Shown here piece after piece: positions 1 through 10,256 of a stretch of DNA of 64,000 nt. A program made the position numbers and the translations under genes. This stretch comes from Dendrolimus kikuchii. Its lineage: Eukaryota; Arthropoda; Insecta; Lepidoptera; Lasiocampidae. Position 1 is the stretch's first letter. Each line of letters opens with the position of its first letter. The notes under the pieces are model-generated. The model was given only the letters and a program-made list of their open reading frames with translations, searched no databases and was not told the origin of the DNA. The stretch lies in contig CM034415.1 in the NCBI GenBank assembly GCA_019925095.2, forward strand, positions 10,776,333-10,840,332, given 5' to 3'.

Positions 1-160
1 TATTTTTAATTATTATTTTATGCTGTGATTTAACATGTAAAACATCGAATCAAACATAGCTCACACGCTTTTTAATATGTTATATATTTGTGTATGTATG
101 TATATATACAAATATACATACATATACAAATATGTAACATATAATGTGTATACATACATA

Positions 161-536
161 ACGCGTTCGTAATACCGAAGTAAGAAAGAGAGTTGGTCTG
201 AAAGAGAGTGTCGGGGTGAAGGTAAGGAAAGGAATGCTCCGGTGGTTCGGGCATGTGGAAAGAATGCATGATGAAAGAATGGCTAAACAGATATACAATG
301 CAAAAGTGGATGGATGTAGAAGTCGTGGAAGGCCACGACACACCTTCCATGATCAAATTGATCGTGTACTAGCAGAAGGTGATGTCAGGAGCCTTAAGAA
401 CAGACGAGCTTGTATGACAAGAGTTATGAATGTCAAAGAGGCAAGTGAGGTGTGTACGAATAAGCCTAAATGGCACTCTGTTGTTCGTGCCTACCCCGCG
501 AGGGAACTGGCGTGAAGTTATGTATGTATGTATGTA
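161..536 (+). mobile_element. RTE-A LINE, 5'-truncated copy
   Basis: The open frame contains [11 protein letters not shown] and [12 protein letters not shown] and ends in [10 protein letters not shown] followed by a stop. This is the C-terminal end of an RTE-type endonuclease/reverse transcriptase polyprotein. A (TATG)n tail follows directly. Only the 3' ~375 bp remain, as expected for aborted target-primed reverse transcription. It abuts an inverted copy, tail to tail. Confidence 0.85.
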
Positions 537-727
537 TGTACATACATAACTTCACGCCAGTTCCCTTGCGGGGTAGGCACGAACAACAGAGCGCCATTCA
601 GGCTTATTCTTACACACCTCACTTGCTTCTTTGACATTCATAGCTCTTGACATGCACACTCGTCTGTTCTTAAGGCTCCTGACATCACCTTCTGCTAGTA
701 CACGATCGATTTGATCATGGAAGGTGT
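537..727 (-). mobile_element. RTE-A LINE, 5'-truncated, tail-to-tail with its neighbour
   Basis: On the - strand this is the last ~190 bp of RTE-A, again ending in RELA and a stop. Its (CATA)n tail meets the (TATG)n tail of the upstream copy with no spacer. Confidence 0.8.
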
Positions 728-844
728 TATATATATATAATGTATATATATACGCATATGTTGAGTATTGTAGTAGGTAAATAATGATATATTAATATGT
801 ATATTTATTAAGTTATCTTATATTTTACTAATTAACAAACTTAG

Positions 845-961
845 GCTGGTGTGCACCGACTTTTAAACGATGTTTAAAATAAAATAATCGCTAAAAATGT
901 ATGCATCACTGTTGATTATTTTATTTTAACCGTCGGTTAGGTAATGTCGTTGCACACCAGC
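845..961. mobile_element. Short snapback MITE, 117 bp
   Basis: The ends GCTGGTGTGCACCGAC and GTCGTTGCACACCAGC form terminal inverted repeats, and the subterminal AAAATAAAATAATC is also mirrored, so the whole element can fold back. No convincing target duplication was seen, so the superfamily is not assigned. Confidence 0.6.
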
Positions 962-1520
962 ATAAATCATTGTACGCGTGCTGCTTAAGCAACTACCGAC
1001 CTTTGTAGTCCTTCTTATACTCCATCTAAAGGAGTTACCGGATATACAGACAGACAGACAGACGGAATTCGTCTGTGCTTATACTATGTAAATATAAAGG
1101 AGATAATACGTACCTTGTCCCGCTGCTTCGATTTGGTATATATTGAATATTACAATAACATAAAATATCCACATGGTGTTCACAATTTATATATCTATAA
1201 AATAATCAAGCTGTATATGGTTCGAGTTTGTACACAGATAATAAAAAACTACCAGGGCAGCCATCGCAGCGGACAACGAACTACTGGCTGGCGTTTTTTT
1301 TTTTTTGGAATTAACTGTATGTTGTTGATCCGAAGACCTCACAACTTTACCGGGGTTTTCGGAGCGAGTCCGGGAGGCAACTTGCTCGAGGGAGCTCCCT
1401 AGAGGGCTTTACCTCGGCTGGACTGTTGCCATGACAGGGAGATGAATCTAACTATGCCGACTAGAGGGCGACACAAAGCACTAATTGAGAACGGGCAACG
1501 GGTAATACGTGACGGCGGCG
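962..1520. other. Gene-free stretch with a GC-richer unclassified segment
   Basis: AT-rich up to about 1250, then a GC-richer block (1255-1520) with a poly-T run. The block resembles old LINE untranslated sequence but has no open frame. No host exon seen. Confidence 0.3.
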
Positions 1521-1776
1521 GCGTTGACGGCCTCTGTGGTTGAGCGAGCTAGGCCTTTGCCGGCCTACCTCACTGCAACGCAGAGGCTCCGGGTTCGATT
1601 CCTGGTATAGTAAATTTCGGAAAACGTCTTTTCTCCGTTATTTACTATGGTCTGGGTGTCTGGGATCGGCCCCAGAGTAGTCCGTTGTATATTACCCATA
1701 ACACAAGCGTGACTTGCTTAATTTGGGGATATACAATGTGTGTGTGTTTGTCTGCCGATTATTATTATTATTATTA
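1521..1776 (+). mobile_element. SINE-T1, tRNA-derived SINE
   Basis: The head contains TGTGGTTGAGCG (A-box-like) and GGTTCGATTCC (perfect B box), about 50 bp apart, as in an internal Pol III promoter. A tRNA-unrelated body follows and the tail is (ATT)n. Four other copies occur at about 28313, 39893, 57624 and 59085. It does not fold as a functional tRNA. Confidence 0.85.
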
Positions 1777-1777
1777 T

Positions 1778-1957
1778 AAATCGTGTACTAGCGGAGGGTG
1801 ATGTCAGGAGCCTTAAGAACAGACGAGTGTGCATGACAAGAGTTATGAATGTCAAAGAAGCAAGTGAGGTGTGTAAGAATGGGCCTAAATGGCGCTCTGT
1901 TGTTCGTGCCTACCCCGCAAGGGAACTGGCGTGAAGTTATGTATGTATGTATGTATG
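1778..1957 (+). mobile_element. RTE-A LINE, 5'-truncated
   Basis: The last 180 bp of RTE-A, from the [15 protein letters not shown] motif to RELA, a stop and (TATG)n. It starts right at the (ATT)n tail of the SINE-T1 copy, so it probably inserted into that tail. Confidence 0.8.
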
Positions 1958-1959
1958 TA

Positions 1960-2351
1960 TTATAAAGCCCGAGGGAGAGAATCCCGGCAGACCGGGATCG
2001 GTGGTTCGCGGCGGCCTACGCTATCTTACTGCCGTTTCGCAGCGTGTTATTGATTGACGTGTTGAATCACGTCATCACGTCAAAACTACTGTACGGATAT
2101 AAATGAAACTCGACACAGAGCTAGCTTAAATCCCGGATCAATACTTAGGATACTTTTCATCTTGGCACGCTATCACAGACGTGTTTATAAATCAATATAA
2201 TTTAATTAAAAATAGGTCTTATCTGGTTATCAGATGGTTGAAGGTCGATCTTCAGCGGCTCCTCTACTTTTTACGGTGACGCTACTGTTAGAACAAACTA
2301 ACAAGCACATAGTTACGGCAACGCGAACGAAGTTTCGCATTCACATGCTAG
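1960..2351 (+). mobile_element. Helitron-like non-autonomous remnant
   Basis: The phrases ATACTTAGGATACTTTTCAT and GCGAACGAAGTTTCGC, with a CTAG end followed by T, resemble the body and 3' terminus of lepidopteran Helitrons. The 5' boundary is uncertain. Confidence 0.4.
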
Positions 2352-2469
2352 TTTGCTAGTGTCCATTGAAATCTGTTAAGTTGTTTCGTAGCCTTTACAA
2401 ATAGATTGAAAAATAAAAAATCAACAAAATAATTAAGGATTGGACAACGTCTGTATAGTCTCTTTGCTT

Positions 2470-2740
2470 ATTTTTTTATTTCATGAGTTTATCAGACAGG
2501 CAGACAGCCCACCTGATGGAAAGCGGTTACCATCGCCTATGGACATTTTTAATAAAAAAGCAATGTGCTGCCGCTCTCTAAAGAAAGACTAGAACCTGGC
2601 CACTAATGCCGGAACACAACTCAAGGTTGTTAAGGTTGTTATACCCTACATATACCCCTGGCTGTGGTTTGTTTTGTCCCTTCATACGGTAAGTCACCCT
2701 AACGCAAGAAATTATATGTTTTCTACGTTCCTGCACTGAT
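2470..2740 (-). mobile_element. SINE-J copy
   Basis: Reads on + as a T-rich run, then the mirrored Jockey-type tail and the SINE-J body, ending near a degenerate CTGCACTGAT. Diverged and internally deleted. Confidence 0.75.
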
Positions 2741-2747
2741 AATCTTA

Positions 2748-3087
2748 TCTATATATATATATATATATATAAAAAAGAAAGTCGTGTTAGTTACATTACT
2801 TATAACTCAAGAACGGCTCTACCGATTTGGCTGAAAATTGGTGGGGAGGTAGCTTAGAACCAGGAGACGGACATAGGATACTTTTTATCCCGTTGGAATC
2901 GGTAGGTGGCGCTGAGATCGGGTTCTAGAATCCTCCTAATCACCTGGAGCGATTTTGGTGACTTTGGTTTTGTTTGAGTGGGTTCCCGGATGGTTTAAAT
3001 CCACAATTGGAACCAGTAGGTGGTGCTGTGATCGGGTCCTAGATTTTTATTTTTTCAGAGCAGGACAACGTCTGCCGCGGCCGCTAG
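2748..3087 (+). mobile_element. Helitron B, single-unit copy
   Basis: Begins TCTATATATATAT, ends CCGCTAG, and sits between A and T, as Helitrons do. The body contains TAACTCAAGAACGGCT and one copy of a ~116 bp unit that is expanded seven-fold at 15343-16376. Confidence 0.65.
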
Positions 3088-3328
3088 TAGTATATATTGG
3101 AAAGTACGGAAAATTGTAGATATTTGTTTAAATTTTTGACTGATACTAAATTTAATTTAATAGATTCATTACACAATATCACTTTATCTTCAAACAAATT
3201 AAGCACTGACTACAGTTTCAAACTTGAAATATTATATATGTATATATAATTACTTTTCAATTGTATATCAAATTATTTTGTCATTAAAATTTGATATTGC
3301 TTTATATATAAAATAATACCTTATCTTA
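3088..3328. other. AT-rich gene-free stretch
   Basis: Low-complexity AT-rich sequence with no open frame or recognised repeat. Confidence 0.4.
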
Positions 3329-4427
3329 TCTATACTAATATTATAAAGCTGAAGAGTTTGTTTGTTTGTTTAAACACGCTAATCTCAGGAACCGCTGGTC
3401 CGATTTGAAAAATTCTTTCAGTGTTGTATAGTACATTTATCGAAGAAGGCTATAAGCTATATTACATTTTGAAAAAATTAGAGATCCTTACTAAAAGTCC
3501 AATAATGTAACCCAGGGTGTAAAAAATGACCCGAAAAAATCCTTACACGGCGTGCGCTGCGAAAACTATTGATTATAGAACAAAACAATGTACTACCACT
3601 TTGCAGAACATATAATTGTCTACAAAAAATATCGCTTAACCATATGTCTAACTATTGTAGTTATCACACAATAAGTGTTTTCTTTTTTTTTTTTTTAAAT
3701 AAGTAAAATGCCGTCGCTTCAAAAACTCTTTATTTTGTACCTTGGTATTAATCCTTATCAAAATAAATTACTCCATATTCAAGACGAATTCAATACCTTT
3801 GTAGAACTTTTTGAATTATTGAATTTGGATGTTTCATTCAAAAGATATCGCGATATTTAAAATGTAAGTATTAGTGTTTTAGCCAAATATACGAATATTG
3901 TTTGATTGAACGCGCTAATCTCAGGAACTACTGGTCTGATTTGAAAAATTCTTTCAGTATTAGATAGCCCATTCATCGAGGAAGGCTATAGTCTATATAT
4001 CATCACGCTAAGACCAATAGGAACGGAGCACCAATGAAGAATGTTTCAAAATCGGGGGGTTTTTTACAAGCTTTTATTTAATATGCAATGGACGTACCTA
4101 TGTATGTATGCAAGTATGTAAGTTCGGATGGAATCTTACAAGTTAAAGACCAACTTCCCGGTTTCCGATTGAGCTGAAATTTTGCACGCATATGTATATC
4201 GCGTGACAATGCAATAATATTGTACCATGGAGCTGATCTGATGATGGAGTCGGAAGGTGGCCATAGGAACTCCTGTACTAAACTAGATAGACCCGTCGTG
4301 TTTGGGCTCGTTTTGCTTATCTTGGCTAGCACTCTGCTGCTACATGATATCCAGGACCACAAAAGCTTGTATTTAAAAAAGCTTATTTTAACTATTCCAC
4401 GCGGTCGAAGTCGCGGGCAGAAGCTAG
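3329..4427 (+). mobile_element. Lep1-like Helitron, composite
   Basis: Starts TCTATACTAATATTATAAAG after an A and ends GGGCAGAAGCTAG before a T, the classic lepidopteran Helitron termini. The Lep1 motif around AATCTCAGGAAC occurs twice (about 3385 and 3920), so this may be two fused or nested copies. Confidence 0.65.
3708..3860 (+). CDS. Small open frame (50 codons) inside the Helitron
   Basis: ATG to TAA encodes 50 residues, starting MPSLQKLFIL and ending FKRYRDI. No family recognised. It lies between the two Lep1-like parts of the Helitron at 3329-4427, so it could be a captured fragment or chance. No splice or promoter evidence. Confidence 0.15.
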   Translation: MPSLQKLFILYLGINPYQNKLLHIQDEFNTFVELFELLNLDVSFKRYRDI

Positions 4428-4527
4428 TTATTTATAAAGATTGTGTGGTGGGCTACGGTCAAACCATTGGAATTACGACCCACCACACAACATCAAGATG
4501 TAGATCTAGCATAATTGCGCCCCTGGA

Positions 4528-4717
4528 CTAGAGTATGCTGCCATAGCAATCTTGAATTGTGTTTCAACATCAGTAACCAGGTTTCAATGTCCCTTTAAAG
4601 AGCGGCAGCACACTGGTAGCACTTTCGGTGGTGGTGTACTATAGATGATGGTAACCGCTTTCCATCAGGTGGGCCGTCTGCCTGTCCGCTGAACTTGGAC
4701 AATAAAAAATATCCAAG
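4528..4717 (+). mobile_element. SINE-J copy, 5'-truncated
   Basis: Carries the distal part of the SINE-J body and its tail, ending in AATAAAAAAT. Older than most copies. Confidence 0.7.
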
Positions 4718-4727
4718 ACTTTATCAA

Positions 4728-4900
4728 AACAACTCATTGACTCTTCAGGTGATCAGAGGGCTGGTGCTTACCTCGGCCAACGGATCAGTATGGCGATCCA
4801 GCGAGGAAACGTAGCCAGCCTTCTGGGCACCTTACCCATAGAAGACGGTGATCTAGTCTCAGTATTCTACTTATAGTCCTGAGGGACTATGGGTAGAATC
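4728..4900 (+). mobile_element. RLE-LINE 3' end with terminal hairpin
   Basis: The frame encodes ISMAIQRGN and SVFYL, then stop (4874-4876), matching the C-terminus of the 20029-20832 reading frame. Stop and flank form an imperfect hairpin: TATTCTACTTATAGTCC, loop, GGACTATGGGTAGAATC. Confidence 0.7.
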
Positions 4901-5371
4901 CCTATTAATATTATAAATGCGAAAATAACTCTGCTTGTTCTGACGCTCGCGGACCGCGTTCGTAATACCGAAGTAAGAAAGAGAGTTGGTCTGAAAGAGA
5001 GTGTCGGGGTGAAGGTAAGGAAAGGAATGCTCCGCTGGTTCGGGCATGTAGAAAGAATGCATGATGAAAGAATGACTAAACAGATATACAATGCAAAAGT
5101 GGATGGATGCAGAAGTCGTGGAAGGCCACGACACACCTTCCATGATCAAATTTATCGTGTACTAGCAGAAGGTGATGTCAGGAGTCTTAAGAACAGACGA
5201 GTGTGCATGACAAGAGTTATGAATGTCAAAGAAGCAAGTGAGGTGTGTAAGAATAAGGTGCCTACCCCGCAAGGGAACTGGCGTGAAGTTATGTATGTAT
5301 GTATGTATGTGTGTTCCGTCTGCCTGTTCCGTTTTCACGGAAAAACTACGGACCGATTTGGCTGAAACTCA

Positions 5372-5413
<42 letters not shown>
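4901..5413 (+). mobile_element. Helitron C 5' part, split by an RTE-A insertion
   Basis: CCTATTAATATTATAAATGC at the left, then, after the RTE-A copy, GTTCCGTTTTCACGG and ACCGATTTGGCTGAAA, the standard 5' block of Helitron C (compare 32809). A (TA)n run closes it. Confidence 0.6.
4941..5312 (+). mobile_element. RTE-A LINE inserted in Helitron C
   Basis: Open from [11 protein letters not shown] through [11 protein letters not shown] to near the C-terminus. Compared with other copies, about 23 bp are deleted around KNK, shifting the end out of frame. Ends in (TATG)n. Confidence 0.85.
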
Positions 5414-5416
<3 letters not shown>

Positions 5417-5429
5417 CATGGAGTAGGTA

Positions 5430-5616
5430 CAGCAGACAGGCCGACGGCCTACCTGATGGAAAGCGGTTACCGTCGCCTATGCACGTTCGCAACACCAGAG
5501 ATGTTACCAACGCGCTGCCGGCCTTGAAGAAATGTTATGACACCCTTTTTAAAAAACTCCATATCGTAGCGCTGTGGGTAAACCTCGGCTAGGACCTCAT
5601 TCCAAATCCCCACGGT
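5430..5616 (-). pseudogene. Jockey LINE 3' end, left half
   Basis: On the - strand it encodes a degenerate Jockey C-terminus ending near GVANVHRRR, followed by the tail. The match resumes at 9440, so this remnant was cut in two by the hAT element. Confidence 0.65.
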
Positions 5617-8600
5617 CAGGGCTGGGCAAAATACATGGTTTCCTTTAATTGAAATACAAATTACAAAATACTGTCTCGCATGTATTTAAAATACGAAATA
5701 CAAAATACTTTTAAGTCGGGTATTTAAAATATAAAATACAAAATACAGCGTTTCAACTATATGTATTTAAAATACAAATACAAAATACAAATTACAAAAT
5801 ACCCTCAGGTGTTAGTTTATGTAAATAAAATACTCACAAAAAATCAATTAATAATAATTATTATTAGGTCCTTGCCTATGTAACTGCCGTTTTTTCTTAA
5901 ATAAGTTAACCTAATTTTATTATTTTTTTTTATTCTAATCTCCACGGCCTTGAAGATAGGGATATTTCCATCTTGTTCTTCTTCTTCTCCGTCGTCACAC
6001 TCTTGGCAGAGTGGTCGTGGTCCTCATGACAGGGGTGGTGGCAAGCTTCACAATTCGTCGTCATTTCCATCTTGTAGGTACGCGTAGATTTTGGTGGTTC
6101 CACCGGGATCTATGCGTGTTTATATCGGTCCCATGGCAGGGAATGCACAAGGACTGAAACAGCTCGCTTTTTTGAACTCGTTCATGAGGTGACCGACAAA
6201 GTTTTTGAGCAGTATCCTTTTGCAGAGGTAGTCATACTCGAGAATTTTAATGCTCATTACGCTGAGTGGTTGGGTTCCCCGAGAACTGATCTGTCAGGGA
6301 CTACTGCCTACGAATTTGCTCTCGCCAATGGATTCACTCAGGTGATTACGGAGTTTACCCAAATACCGGATAGAGTGGATCATGAGTCTTCTTTGCTGGA
6401 TCTTCTGCTGACCACACACCCGGAGAACTACCAGATCTCCATCAGTGCTCCACTGGGAACCTCTGGTCATTGTCTGGTATCTTTGGTGGTGCCCCTTCCT
6501 ATTCCCGATCGGACTCGTCCCGCTGGACGACGGAAGGTGTGGTGATAGAGGTCAGCAGATTGGGATGGACTCCGTGAATTCTATGCATCCTACCCATGGA
6601 GGCAGTTATGTTTCTCGTCGGAAGCTTCTGATCCGAGCACAGACTGGATCGCCGATGTACTGTAGCGAATAGCATGTTTAATCCCAAACTCAACTGTACC
6701 TATCGGAGGTACGAGTAAATCACAATGGTTTATTAAGTACAGCAGTGAAGCTGTAAAGCTAAAGAAACAGGCTTATCCAGCCTGGACTGCAGCGCGGGTT
6801 CGTCAGGTTCAAGTTCCTCTGACCTGAAAAAGTGATACAATGCCGCCCCCAGGCCCCTCAAAAAACAGCTCGCAAGAGCAAAATTCGATCACATTGGCAG
6901 AATTGGTGAGCGCCTCTCTAGCTACTCTTCTGGGACTAGAGCTTTTTGGGCCCTCACCAAAGCTGTCCAAGGAAACTTTTGTTGGGCGTCTCTTCCACCT
7001 CTGCGCACAGTGGATGACCGTCTGGTACACGCCACCAAAGATAAAGTCAATCTTCTGGATGAAATCTTTGCGGCCAATTCAACTCTTGAGACATAGGAGA
7101 AACTCCACCTAGAATCCCTGAGTGAGAGTCTAGAATGTCGGAGGTGCGCTTTACTAAAAAAGCAGTCCGGTGTGCTCTCCTCTCCCTCGACGTCAAAAAG
7201 TCTTCTGGCCCTGATGGCAATTCTGCCATTGTGCTGCAGACGTGTTTAGCTGAGCTGTCCCCAGCCAGTCCTTGCCCGACTTTTCACTCTGTCTTACTAC
7301 AAGGGTTGTGTCCTCGCTTCGGGTAAGATTACCCATGTGCAACTTGTCCCCAAAAAAGGGGACGTAACAGACACGTCGAATAGGCCTATAGCAATAACCT
7401 TTTTGCTCTCAATGGTGATGGAGCGTATTATCAACGCGCAGCTCTTGTGTTACCTCGAAGATTCCCAGCTGCTAAACGATCGGCAATACCGCTTCCGCCA
7501 CGGTCGCTCAGTTCGGGATCTCTTGGTTTACCTAACCCACCGTTGGGCTGAAGCCATTGAGAGCAAAGGGGAAGCACTGGCAGTTAGTCTAGAATTCTAG
7601 ATATTGCTAAGGCCTTCGACCGGGTCTGGCACAGGGCTCTTCTATCGGAGCGGCCATCGTTTGGGATACCCGAAGGGCCTTGCACCTCGATATCCAGCTT
7701 TTTTGATGAGCGCAGCATTCAAGCCGTTGTCGACGGTTGTTGCTCAAGTTTCAAGCCCATCAACGCTGTTGTGCCCCAGGGTTGTCTGCTATCGCCAACG
7801 TTGTTCTTCTTACATATCAATGATATGTTGTCTATTCGCAACATTCATTCCAATGCGGATGATAGCACAGGCGATGCGCAGTACTCTGGTCGTGCAAACT
7901 TCCGTCGATCATTTATGGAGGAAAGTTGGGTTAGATTTGTATCTGAAGTAGAGTATTCCTTCGAGTGAGTCTTTGAATGGGGGAGACAAAACCTTGTCCA
8001 TTTCAACCCCAAGAAGACATAGGTCTACGTATTCTCAGCCAAAAAAACTCAATTCGAGCAATCGCTTCAGTTCCAAGGAACTCCCCTTACTACCACCAAG
8101 GGTATTGGGATCTTCAGTGTTGACATTGCGAACGATGTTCAGGGGCCATCTTGAAGGCAAGGCAAAACTTGCCTCTAAGAAGCTGGGAATATTAAACCGG
8201 TCCAAGCAGTATTTCACACCGCGGCAACGCTTTGTGCTATGTAAAACCCAGGTGAGCCCGCATATAGAGTACTGCTCACACTTTTGGGCTGGAGCACCTG
8301 GCTACCAACTCGATCCCCTAGACTGTATTCAACGTCGAGCCATTCATGTTGTTGATGATCCCACACTCACAGATGGTCTAGATAGGCTTGGCCTTATGCT
8401 CTCATTCGCTCACTTCGCTTCTCTCTACGTATTCTATTGACTGTATAACGGGGAGTATTCGGAAGAACTGTATAGAATGGTGTACTCGTCCTCTTTCTAC
8501 CATCGAACCGCTCACCATGTGTTGGGATTTCATCCCCACTTCTTTAAGCCGCTTCGCTCATGTACGCAACGGTTCTGTAGAACCTTTTTCAAAAAGAGTG

Positions 8601-9431
8601 TCATAAAATTTCTTCGAGGCTGGCAGCGGGTTGACGAAATCTCTGGTGTTGCAAATGTCCATAAGCGACAGTAACCACTTTCCATCAGGTGGGCCGTCAG
8701 CCTGTCTGCTGTACTCCAGCTATAAAAAAAAAGATCGAAATTTCCAGAATGGAAGCGGGCAAACCAATAACAAGTGGTGCGTTCATTGTAGTGTTCGCTC
8801 ATAAATGTCGTTGATGTTGCTTGTCGCTCTTGCCGCGTTGCTGCTACGACGGTACTCTTATTCCATAATTACTCGAATTTTTAACTATCCATGATGACGA
8901 AAAAGATTCAAATGCGAAGAAAACATAACACTTATCAATAAATAAATGACTAATTTTTATAATATTTTCTTAAGTTTTTGCGACTTGTATACATAATAAA
9001 ACTACGCTTTAAAATTACCGCGCTTAAAACCATTAAAACGTAGACTAATTTTTAAAAAAGAATTTCGTGTTTTCGAAGTAAAATTAATTTGAAATTATAT
9101 ATCTTAGCCAAACAAAAATATTTATTTTAAATGGCCAGTACTGCAGAATGTACCTAATATTTAACGGTCACCATTTTGTTTATGAAAGCTAACAAGCGCT
9201 ATTTTCTGAAGAACACACCCATTAATAAGGTAGCTAAATGTATTTTGTGAAATGTATTTTGCAACCATAAGTATTTGAAATACTAATTACAAAATACCTC
9301 AGAGTCAGGTATTTGAAATACTAATTACAAATTACATTTTTAAGAAGTAATTGAAATACAAATACAAAATACGTATTTGTATTTCAATTACGTATTTCAA
9401 TTACAAGTATTTCAAATACTGCCCAACCCTG
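5617..9431. mobile_element. hAT-like DNA transposon with perfect 8 bp target duplication
   Basis: Starts CAGGGCTGGGCAAAATAC and ends CAAATACTGCCCAACCCTG, which form terminal inverted repeats. CCCACGGT flanks it on both sides (5609-5616 and 9432-9439). Both subterminal regions are packed with AAATACAAAATAC-type repeats. An 8 bp duplication is the hAT hallmark. No hAT transposase frame was found; the interior is mainly a Jockey pseudogene, so it is non-autonomous. It interrupts a Jockey 3' remnant. Confidence 0.8.
6070..8730 (+). pseudogene. Degenerate Jockey LINE endonuclease/reverse transcriptase
   Basis: Pieces in order: an endonuclease stretch from 6189 with VVILENFNAH and SLLDLLLTTHPE; then RT pieces with KKSSGPDGN (about 7197), RPIAITFLLSMVMERIINAQ, DRQYRFRHGRSVRDL, DIAKAFDRVW (about 7600), VPQGCLLSPTLFFLHINDML and a late ANVHKRQ. 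Several frameshifts, stops and deletions break the frame, and the YADD motif is damaged (SNADDS). The endonuclease reads TSGHCLV where SDH is expected. Ends with the tail shared with SINE-J and a short poly(A). Dead copy inside the hAT-like element. Confidence 0.85.
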
Positions 9432-9439
9432 CCCACGGT

Positions 9440-9475
9440 ACACATGAGAAACGTTCTGCAGAACCTTTGCATATT
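9440..9475 (-). pseudogene. Jockey LINE 3' end, right half
   Basis: Continues the - strand Jockey coding remnant of 5430-5616 (compare 10033-10066). Together they give the pre-insertion site of the hAT-like element. Confidence 0.5.
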
Positions 9476-9648
9476 ATATTAAATAGCTGTATATCTCCAT
9501 AAATTCCTAACTTGACGAAATAACTCGTTACACAGAAGCTAAAATATAAAAATGAATCTCAAAATGTGTTGGTAAGCGCATAACTCAACAACGCCTGGAC
9601 CAATTTGGCCAATTATTTTTTTTAAATGTTCGTTGAAGTCCAAGGATT

Positions 9649-10256
9649 TTTTTTTATTGCAGGAGATCAGCAGACAGGCAGACGGCCCACTCGATGAAAA
9701 GCGGTTACCATCGCCTATGGACATTTGCAACAGCAAAGTTGCTACAAATGCGCGGCTGCTCTCTTAAGGGAGACTGGAACCTGGTCACTAATGCCGGAAC
9801 ACAACTCAAGGTTGTTATGGCGACATTTTTTTTTATTACTGGAGCACAGCAGACAGGCAGACGGCCCACCTGATGGAAAGCGGTTACCGTCGCCTATAGA
9901 CGTTTGCAACACCAGAGGTGTCACTAACGCGCTGCCGGCCTCGAAGAAATTTTATGACACCCTTTTTAAAAAACCCCATGTTGTAGCGCTGTGGGAAAAC
10001 CTCGGCTGGGAGCTCATTCCAAATCCCCACGGTACGCAAGAGAAACGTTCTATAGAACCGTTGCGTACAAGAGCGAAGCGGCTCGAGGAAGTGGGGGTGA
10101 ACGCCCAGCCGATGGCGTGACATACTTTAGACCAGGGGTGGTAGCCATCCAGTCGGGCAAATGCCCTACCACCTGGCTGTGGGTTGTTAAGTCGCCTCTT
10201 ACGACAGGCCGCCCCAACGCAGGAAATTATATTCTTTCTCCGTTCCTGCACGGATT
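9649..10256 (-). mobile_element. SINE-J copy split by a Jockey 3' fragment
   Basis: The SINE-J halves 9649-9826 and 10119-10256 join to one full copy, ending CCGTTCCTGCACGGAT on +. The interruption at 9827-10118 is a truncated Jockey. ATGGCGACAT on the left and ATGGCGTGACAT on the right look like its target duplication. Confidence 0.85.
9827..10118 (-). mobile_element. 5'-truncated Jockey LINE inserted in a SINE-J
   Basis: On - the frame ends [15 protein letters not shown] and a stop, followed by the Jockey tail and a poly(A) (seen as poly-T at 9827). Upstream residues include PRYNMGFFKKGVIKFL-type sequence. Only the last ~280 bp are present. Confidence 0.8.

Noticed and set aside
1521..1776. 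tRNA gene
   Set aside because: A and B boxes are present, but no complete cloverleaf; the element is dispersed with a long non-tRNA body and (ATT)n tail, so it is a SINE. The same applies to 61906-62200.
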